Below are positions 61,611 to 64,000 of a stretch of 64,000 nucleotides of DNA, one piece after another. Every line of letters starts with the position of its first letter. The stretch's first letter is position 1. Below the pieces are notes generated by a model. That model was not told the DNA's origin. It made no database searches and saw nothing but the letters and a program-made list of their open reading frames with translations. The translations under genes were made by a program, and so were the position numbers. Source of the DNA: Avibacterium gallinarum (GTDB lineage: Bacteria > Pseudomonadota > Gammaproteobacteria > Enterobacterales > Pasteurellaceae); contig NZ_PQVJ01000014.1 of NCBI RefSeq assembly GCF_002921135.1, positions 1-64,000 on the forward strand. The letters are read 5' to 3'.

Positions 61611-61898
61611 ATGTCAGAACAAGAAATTATCCCAATGGATAAAGCGGAAGAATGGCACGTTTGTGGCGTGATTGTTCAATGTAATCCGCAAAAAATTGAA
61701 AAAATTAAGACCGCACTTTTAGCGCTGCCTTATGCTGAAGTGCCTGCCGAAGATGTAGAAAAAGGCAAGTTGGTGGTGGTGATGCAATCTCACGATCAGC
61801 ATATTTTGCTTGAGCAAATGGAGCAAGCACGCAATATTGATGGCGTGATTACCGTATCTTTGGTCTATCATCAACAAGATGATGGCAATGATGAATAA
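61611..61898 (+). CDS. napD: NapA signal-peptide chaperone NapD
   Basis: A 95-aa ferredoxin-fold chaperone that binds the twin-arginine signal of NapA until cofactor loading is done. [22 protein letters not shown] is a clear NapD start region. An in-frame uptake signal encodes Thr-Ala-Leu. Two bases separate it from napF. Confidence 0.95.
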   Translation: MSEQEIIPMDKAEEWHVCGVIVQCNPQKIEKIKTALLALPYAEVPAEDVEKGKLVVVMQSHDQHILLEQMEQARNIDGVITVSLVYHQQDDGNDE

Positions 61899-61924
61899 TT
61901 AATCATACTCGTGGGGGAAATGAG

Positions 61925-64000
61925 ATGAATTTAAGTCGCCGAGACTTTATGAAAGCCAATGCAGCCGCCGCTGCAGCAGCTGTCGCTGGATTAAGCATTC
62001 CAGTGAAAAACGTGGAAGCCGCACAGGATAACAGTATCAAATGGGACAAAGGTGTTTGTCGCTTCTGTGGTACAGGTTGTGGCGTATTAGTGGGAACACA
62101 AAACGGACGCGTTGTGGCATCACAAGGTGATCCAGATGCAGAAGTAAACCGTGGTTTGAACTGTATTAAAGGTTACTTCTTGCCAAAAATTATGTACGGA
62201 AAAGACCGTTTAACCCAACCAATGTTGCGTATGAAAGACGGCAAGTACGACAAAAATGGTGAATTTACCCCTGTTACTTGGGATACTGCGTTCAAAACAA
62301 TGAAAGAGAAATTCTTAAACGCAATGAAAGAACGTGGCCCGAATGGCGTGGGAATGTTCACTTCTGGACAAAGCACCATTTTTGAAGGTTATGCCAAAGC
62401 GAAACTTTGGAAAGCAGGTTTCCGTTCTAACAATATCGATCCAAATGCGCGCCATTGTATGGCCTCTGCCGCGGTGGCATTCTTGCGTACCTTTGGTATT
62501 GATGAGCCGATGGGCTGTTATGATGACATTGAACACGCCGAAGCCTTTGTTTTATGGGGCTCAAATATGGCGGAAATGCACCCAATTTTATGGTCGCGTA
62601 TTTCTGATCGCCGTTTATCTAACCCTGATGTAAAAGTGGCCGTGCTTTCTACCTTTGAACACCGCAGCTTTGAACTAGCAGATAACGGTATGGTGTTCAC
62701 ACCGCAAGCTGACTTGGTGATTCTCAACTACATCATCAACTATCTCATTCAAAACGATGCCATTAACTGGGATTTCGTGAATAAACATACTAAATTCAAA
62801 CGTGGTGAAACCGACATTGGTTATGGCTTGCGTGATAGCGATCCGCGTCAAAAAGCAGCGAAAAATGCCAATAGCGGTAAAATGTATGACAGTAACTTTG
62901 AAGAGCTCAAAGCGCTTGTGTCTGAATATACCCTTGAGAAAGCTCACGAAATGTCTGGTGTGCCAAAAGATCAATTAGAAAGTTTGGCGCAGCTTTATGC
63001 CGATCCAAAACGCAAAGTGGTATCTTTCTGGACAATGGGCTTTAACCAACATACCCGCGGTGTGTGGGCAAACCACTTGATTTACAACATTCACTTATTA
63101 ACCGGTAAAATTTCTATCCCAGGTTGTGGCCCGTTCTCCTTAACTGGTCAGCCATCTGCTTGTGGTACAGCGCGTGAAGTGGGAACATTTATCCACCGTT
63201 TACCTGCTGATATGGTGGTTACCAAGCCAGAACATCGTGCGATTGCAGAAAAAACGTGGAAAATCCCAGCTGGCACGATCACCGATAAATTAGGCTATCA
63301 CGCCGTGGCACAAAGCCGTGCGTTAAAAGACGGCAAAATGCGTGTGTTATGGCAAATGTGTACGAACAATATGCAAGGTGGTCCAAACATCAACGAAGAA
63401 ACTTTCCCAGGCTGGCGTAACCCTGAAAACTTCATCGTGGTTTCCGATCCATACCCAACCGTATCAGCCTTAGCAGCGGACTTAATGTTGCCAACCGCAA
63501 TGTGGGTAGAAAAAGAAGGGGCTTACGGTAACGCAGAGCGACGCACACAAGTATGGCGTCAGCAAGTAAAAGCACCGGGTGAAGCGAAATCTGACTTATG
63601 GCAATTAGTGGAATTTGCTAAATACTTCACCACTGATGAAGTATGGCCAGCAGAGCTTTTAGATGCGAACCCAGAATTTAAAGGCAAAACCTTATACGAG
63701 GTGTTATACCGCAACGGTAATGTAGATAAATATTCTAACGCTGAACTCAATGACCGCCTTAACGATGAAGCTTACGATTTCGGTTTCTACATTCAAAAAG
63801 GCTTGTTTGAAGAATATGCGTCATTTGGTCGCGGCCACGGCCACGATTTAGCCGAATACGATCTTTACCACAAAGCGCGCGGTTTACGTTGGCCAGTGGT
63901 AGAGGGCAAAGAAACCCTATGGCGTTACCGTGAAGGTTACGATCCTTATGTGAAATCAGGCGAAGAAGTGTCTTTCTATGGTCAGCCAGATAAACGTGCG
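61925..64000 (+). CDS. napA: Periplasmic nitrate reductase NapA (3' end beyond window)
   Basis: Catalytic subunit reducing nitrate to nitrite with molybdopterin guanine dinucleotide and one 4Fe-4S cluster. Only 692 codons are in the window; the family is about 830 aa. The twin-arginine signal SRRDFMK is at residues 4-10, cluster ligands are C45, C48, C52 and a fourth Cys about 30 residues later (LNCIKGY), and the Mo-ligand Cys is in [10 protein letters not shown]. The start has a GGGGGAAATGAG site. The frame is open to the window edge. Confidence 0.97.
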   Translation, partial: MNLSRRDFMKANAAAAAAAVAGLSIPVKNVEAAQDNSIKWDKGVCRFCGTGCGVLVGTQNGRVVASQGDPDAEVNRGLNCIKGYFLPKIMYGKDRLTQPMLRMKDGKYDKNGEFTPVTWDTAFKTMKEKFLNAMKERGPNGVGMFTSGQSTIFEGYAKAKLWKAGFRSNNIDPNARHCMASAAVAFLRTFGIDEPMGCYDDIEHAEAFVLWGSNMAEMHPILWSRISDRRLSNPDVKVAVLSTFEHRSFELADNGMVFTPQADLVILNYIINYLIQNDAINWDFVNKHTKFKRGETDIGYGLRDSDPRQKAAKNANSGKMYDSNFEELKALVSEYTLEKAHEMSGVPKDQLESLAQLYADPKRKVVSFWTMGFNQHTRGVWANHLIYNIHLLTGKISIPGCGPFSLTGQPSACGTAREVGTFIHRLPADMVVTKPEHRAIAEKTWKIPAGTITDKLGYHAVAQSRALKDGKMRVLWQMCTNNMQGGPNINEETFPGWRNPENFIVVSDPYPTVSALAADLMLPTAMWVEKEGAYGNAERRTQVWRQQVKAPGEAKSDLWQLVEFAKYFTTDEVWPAELLDANPEFKGKTLYEVLYRNGNVDKYSNAELNDRLNDEAYDFGFYIQKGLFEEYASFGRGHGHDLAEYDLYHKARGLRWPVVEGKETLWRYREGYDPYVKSGEEVSFYGQPDKRA

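Overview
This looks like a chromosome segment from a member of the Pasteurellaceae. The 9-bp DNA uptake signal core AAGTGCGGT and its complement ACCGCACTT recur throughout the window, both inside genes and as inverted pairs that act as terminator stems. That is the Haemophilus/Pasteurella/Aggregatibacter/Avibacterium type of uptake signal. Gene neighbourhoods (zwf-pgl-gnd, rpoH-murB-narQ, napFDA, asnA/asnC, the yia operon beside tktA) and protein sequences fit the same family. I cannot name the species. No prophage, CRISPR array, rRNA or tRNA gene was recognised.

Layout. 1-5600: ychJ-yihY-dtd, the HerA-like ATPase yjgR, and a small transglutaminase/merT-like/merP-like operon. 6000-8400: udp and asnC, divergent from asnA. 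8443-8754: a dead IS3-family remnant. 8775-15650: yfbU and mlaA, then carA and carB separated by an AT-rich NYN-LOTUS gene, with a candidate ArgR operator upstream. 15650-24110: IclR regulator and the yiaKLMNO-lyxK-sgbU-araD operon for diketogulonate/xylulose use, without the 3-keto-L-gulonate-6-phosphate decarboxylase gene. 24222-30400: tktA followed by a partial inositol operon iolD-iolE-iolG. 30400-39150: yeaO-like and yfcZ-like genes, then gnd, a HEPN/MNT toxin-antitoxin pair, pgl, zwf, cysQ and an OPT transporter. 39283-43035: hslR, hslO, pckA, metJ. 43061-48290: S10 ribosomal protein operon with its promoter and leader, ending after rpsQ in a terminator. 48313-55628: msrQ/msrP, an asparaginase and a thioredoxin-like gene, talB, tag, lptD. 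55640-56630: an IS3-family graveyard. 56657-64000: rpoH, a small unknown gene, murB, narQ, and the start of the periplasmic nitrate reductase operon napF-napD-napA (napA runs off the window).

How the genes work together. Much of the window is carbon metabolism feeding the pentose phosphate pathway. The oxidative branch is gnd, pgl and zwf; the non-oxidative branch is tktA and talB. The yia operon delivers D-xylulose 5-phosphate to transketolase, and pckA supplies gluconeogenesis. Candidate CRP sites lie in front of yiaK, between talB and tag, and in front of pckA, which suggests shared carbon control. narQ beside napFDA places a nitrate sensor next to a target operon.

The items most worth a second look are the NYN-LOTUS gene between carA and carB, the HEPN/MNT pair inside the pentose phosphate cluster, the missing decarboxylase in the yia operon, the perfect-core CRP site between talB and tag, the in-frame uptake signals inside signal peptides, and the two sets of decayed IS3 copies. 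I found no clear evidence of a wholly new system.
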